Origin: Rhynchonema sp. JSB1_4
Lineage: Eukaryota > Nematoda > Chromadorea > Monhysterida > Xyalidae
Assembly (NCBI GenBank): GCA_030248065.1
Contig: JASAMV010008978.1
Location: 145,775 to 209,774, forward strand
DNA length: 64,000 nucleotides
Reading direction: 5' to 3'
Shown: positions 61,601-64,000 of the stretch, in pieces
How positions within the stretch are numbered: the first letter of the stretch is position 1
Layout: each line of letters opens with the position of its first letter
The notes under the pieces: model-generated
Told to the model about the DNA's origin: nothing
The model's database searches: none
What the model saw: the letters and a program-made list of their open reading frames with translations, nothing else
Program-made: the position numbers and the translations under genes

Positions 61601-63512
61601 TGTAAGCGGTGTCAAATCACAGAATCTTGTATTGAATCCCTCAAGTAAACCAGGGTCTGAAAAATGTCATTTTGTGACTAGCTGATGTTTCACACATCTT
61701 GACAACTCAATACAACAATCAATCGTAGATGCAAATCGACATGGTCAACGAATGGCAACGTCTATTGACGGACATCCACGGCGCACGCGCACCTGAGCAT
61801 TCAAAGTTGGTTCAGTTGTTGAATGAGTACAAAGCCGCTCTCAATCACGTGACCAGCAACGTTATGCCGCAGTTCTTCAACAACGTGCAGAAAAAGTCGG
61901 TCTTGTTTTGTACTATGTTGCGCTGTGTGTTTTTTAGCTTATTCTAATGACATCGACACAAGTGGTATGTACGTAATAGATGTAAGTTATTGCCATCAAC
62001 GAGCGTGATAACAGGAGCCGCAATACGAAAAAAACGGCGCGTATCAGAACGCAAACGTACACTGCAAAAAAATCTGTTTTTTTTTGAAAAAGTAAAAAGA
62101 TACGATAAACTTCAGGGTGCACTTCCCGCTCGAGTCACTAACATTCGCCTTCCAAGCACCCGACCATTTAATAGAAAAGAGAATGGATAAATTGTTGGAT
62201 TATGAAGCGGCTGGCAAACCCGGCAAAGGCGCTATCGATGGAACTAAGGTGAAACGAATGGTTATTTTCTCTTGGTTTCGGAATTTTATACAACTGGCAT
62301 AGAAAATTTTTGTCATTTTCCGCCACATCTTTCTGACGACACAGGCACTTTGAGGTGAGGTTCTTTTCTCGAATAAAATGTTTCGCAGTTAACATTTATC
62401 AACAGCCAGAACGTTGCACTTGGCTTTCTGTCCGATTGCAAGACAAAACAAATTTTAAATGTTGGAACTGCGAAATTCTGACGATACATTTATAACGAAC
62501 CGTTTTCTTTGTATTATCACTGGTCCAAAATCAAAATGATCATATTCTCACTAAAGCTGGAGTTATACTTGTCCATTTTGGGCTTGTAGACAATGAGGAC
62601 AAATTTTTGCTGTAATTATATTTTGTGATATAGTTGGATGGAGCACTAATTTCGACCGGCGTAAAAGTTATTCATTTGATGCAGGGAACAACTTTTACGC
62701 TGGTCAAAATTAGTGCCTTAACTCTGTCGCAAAACATGATTCAAACAAGAAAATTTGTCCTCATTGTCTACAAGCCCAAAATGGATAAGCATAACTCCAG
62801 CTTAATTCACAGCGTGCTTACTTTTCTACACGCAGCCGAAAACAAAGCAATGTGACATTTAGTAACATTCCTAATGTCACCGTTTTTGGCATAGGCTCAA
62901 AATTCTGTCAAATGTGTACGTAAGTAGCTTTTCAATTTCCAATTTCCAGACTTCCGAAAACGAGCGTATTTGTCGCGGCGAGTATGAGGCGCTCAACAAA
63001 CAACTCTGCACCGAATTGCCAATTTTGACTGACAAATCCGTGCAAATATTGACAGGCGTCATTCGGGCCTTCGCTCATTGCCGACTGGATTTCTTCGCAC
63101 AACAACAGCACACGATTGGGCAGATTCAGAATGTTAGTGTCGTTTTTTTTTGCTCGCTGGTTTTTTGTATTAATTCAAAGATTTATTATGCAATTGAAAA
63201 ACGGCTTTTTATAAGGTTGAACGTATAATTCATGCCACCCATACCATGTCATGTGTGTGGTCTACACTTCTTTCATACTCAGTCTTGTACGCATAAAACA
63301 GATTTCTAATGCTTCCATGAACAATACAAAATTGTGACCAGATTTTCATCATCAGTGCGCGCAAATCACGAGAATTTGCTCAAATTGTCGCCGTTTAGTC
63401 CAGCATTTGAGTGTGCGCGTATTTTCAGCTGATCACCTCTCAATCACCCGAATCAACTCGTGGCGATCTAGCCAATCGATACATTGAATCCCTCTCCACT
63501 ATGGTCAGATCG
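52656..63512 (+). CDS. DNMBP/Tuba-like RhoGEF (five SH3, DH, BAR), 20 exons seen, 3' end beyond window
   Basis: Probable Cdc42-type guanine nucleotide exchange scaffold linking membrane, dynamin and actin, by its similarity to DNMBP/Tuba. Exons: 52656-52756, 52818-52990, 53228-53340, 53554-53664, 54008-54107, 54183-54347, 54846-55114, 55528-55688, 56027 to about 56228-56297, 56801-57033, 57563-57680, 58266-58384, 59310-59462, 59538-59643, 60078-60208, 60506-60622, 61729-61895, 62116-62248, 62950-63132, 63429-63512. Domains: SH3-1 about residues 4-57 (ALHDF), SH3-2 about 60-125, SH3-3 about 142-199, SH3-4 about 213-270 (ALYDF-like VLYDFRAEN, GIFPRSYIEVV), SH3-5 about 300-362 (VLFDFAAQ, GQIPANFL), a Ser/Gln/Thr-rich linker, then DH (RVKIINELVDSERAFGRDV; RPVQRLLKYPLFLAELQK) and BAR (TRDEEFERCETQYRGM onward). 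Exon phases agree except between exons 9 and 10, where the donor is unresolved or a small exon was missed. The C-terminal SH3 domains expected in the family would lie downstream of the window. SH3-2 has a slightly extended C-terminal strand (MGSAAMFPLNHT). Confidence 0.9.
53689..53878. repeat. CAGGCCCGG foldback repeat, Tuba intron 4
   Basis: Reverse-orientation copy: GTCACGGTTCAGTATCGGGG at the left and GGGCCTGAAAAGTTGCGG at the right. It begins 24 bp after exon 4. Confidence 0.7.
57075..57174 (+). mobile_element. 100-bp hAT-like element, TAGGGTTAGAG family, Tuba intron 10
   Basis: Perfect target duplication GTCCCGAC at 57067-57074 and 57175-57182. Ends TAGGGTTAGAGAG and CCTCTAACCCTA; the interior is TGTCGGG units and a C run. 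It starts 41 bp after exon 10. Confidence 0.92.
57731..57914. mobile_element. Inverted-repeat element, CGCCAACATGAGC family, copy 2
   Basis: Starts AACACTACGCCAACATGAGC and ends CTCGTGTTGGCGTCGTTTAA, in Tuba intron 11. Shares TACGTGGCTGCTGATTT with the copy at 24441-24592. Confidence 0.75.
58796..58953. repeat. CAGGCCCGG foldback repeat, Tuba intron 12
   Basis: Forward copy from GCGAATTTTCAGGCCCGG to GGGACTGAACCGTCGTAC. Confidence 0.7.
59122..59290. mobile_element. Inverted-repeat element, CTATAGTAAATTTC family, copy 2
   Basis: Short internally deleted relative of 23251-23626, with arms carrying CTCATGCATTCTTACAGACG and the reverse complement. It ends 20 bp upstream of Tuba exon 13, whose acceptor region it abuts. 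Confidence 0.78.
60635..60976. mobile_element. Nested foldback element, CCCTTAGTCATA family, Tuba intron 16
   Basis: Bounded by GGGCGCCC on both sides, with inverted repeats CCCTTAGTCATAGTGG and CCACTATGACTAAGGG. A second pair of the same ends lies inside (about 60711-60726 and 60887-60902), so one copy sits within another. Because GGGCGCCC is its own reverse complement, it may be either a target duplication or the tip of the inverted repeat. It begins 12 bp after the exon 16 boundary. Confidence 0.75.
62552..62804. mobile_element. Inverted-repeat element with TA ends, Tuba intron 18
   Basis: 253 bp with ends TAAAGCTGGAGTTATAC and ATAACTCCAGCTTA; long arms containing CCATTTTGGGCTTGTAGACA. 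TA at both ends suggests a Tc1/mariner-type element. No coding capacity. Confidence 0.78.
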
Positions 63513-63746
63513 GTATGTTTCATTTTTTCATAGTGTCTTCGTTGCTGTTTAATATTGTGCCGGTTTTGCGCAAAGTGTGTAACCAATATATCATCTGATT
63601 TGATAGTTTGGGCGAACAGCGCATCCAAATGCATGTACAGTTCACGGCCTGGCAAACCATTTCGTGTGCTCTGCGGTTCACCCGGCTATACATATAGCTT
63701 TGGTACATAAATTTGCACTGACGATGACCCAGCCTGTCTGTCTGTG

Positions 63747-64000
63747 ATGACATCTATACTACTAAAACATGAAGACGTATGTGTGTATGTATGTGTGTGG
63801 CCCCCTCCCTCTGAGGTGCGGACGGGTCGAAATTTTCCGGGGTAGCTTTGGGTTTATGCTACCGGGTCTTGGGGGGGGGGGGGCACGGCACGGGCGCGGC
63901 GCTGTAGCCGGGCCGTAGGCACGGGTCCCGACTAGTGACACGAAACGGCCAATCAAAAACACGCGCTGCACAAGTCATCATAATTATATAATACAGTGTT
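63747..64000 (+). mobile_element. Possible Helitron-like 5' terminus, cut by window end
   Basis: TCTATACTACTAAAACATGA preceded by A resembles the TC-starting 5' ends described for Helitrons in several animals. GTATGTGTG repeats and a G run follow. The 3' end is outside the window, so this rests on the start motif alone. Confidence 0.3.

Noticed and set aside
1..64000. tRNA, rRNA or other classical RNA genes
   Set aside because: No cloverleaf with A/B box sequences or rRNA segment was recognised by eye; a covariance-model search would be needed to exclude them.

Overview
This is a window from an animal nuclear genome. Every gene recognised is interrupted by spliceosomal introns, and the proteins are metazoan in architecture, in particular a kinase-sulfurylase fused PAPS synthase and a multi-SH3/DH/BAR Tuba-type RhoGEF. 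The sequence looks like a repeat-rich invertebrate, probably a protostome. The N-terminal block of the S11 ribosomal protein ([11 protein letters not shown]) and the TTTTCAG-type acceptors would suit a nematode-like lineage, but placement is a low-confidence inference.

Layout. 1-5466: no recognisable gene, several foldback and short transposon-like elements. 5467-24425 (+): complete 18-exon PAPS synthase, 666 codons. 24426-26530: intergenic. 26531-42751 (+): complete 15-exon transketolase, 654 codons. 42752-43529: short convergent intergenic. 43530-46885 (-): complete 5-exon ribosomal protein S11, 156 codons. 46886-52655: intergenic, mostly a nest of transposons inserted into one another. 52656-63512 (+): 20 recognised exons of a DNMBP/Tuba-like protein (five SH3 domains, DH, BAR); the 3' end lies beyond the window. 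All exon boundaries except one (the end of Tuba exon 9) were fixed by AG/GT signals, reading-phase agreement and continuity of the protein family.

The genes are unrelated housekeeping or cytoskeletal functions (sulfate activation, pentose phosphate pathway, translation, Cdc42/actin regulation). Nothing suggests an operon or a joint system.

The notable content is non-coding. At least a dozen short non-autonomous elements end in inverted repeats and are flanked by 8-bp target duplications (13 perfect, several 7/8), which is the hAT signature. Their interiors are low-complexity arrays or G runs. One group (TAGGG/TATGGG ends) carries arrays of a heptamer of the form CCCRAHA that differs from family to family. 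Three elements sit consecutively in one GGTTGCCGCC target, each duplication shifted by one base. Two long foldbacks (2.1 and 1.1 kb) are flanked by TTAA; one arm of the first carries an inserted element while the opposite arm preserves the empty site. Half of the 54 defined splice donors have a pyrimidine at +3 (often GTTGG) while +5G is nearly invariant.
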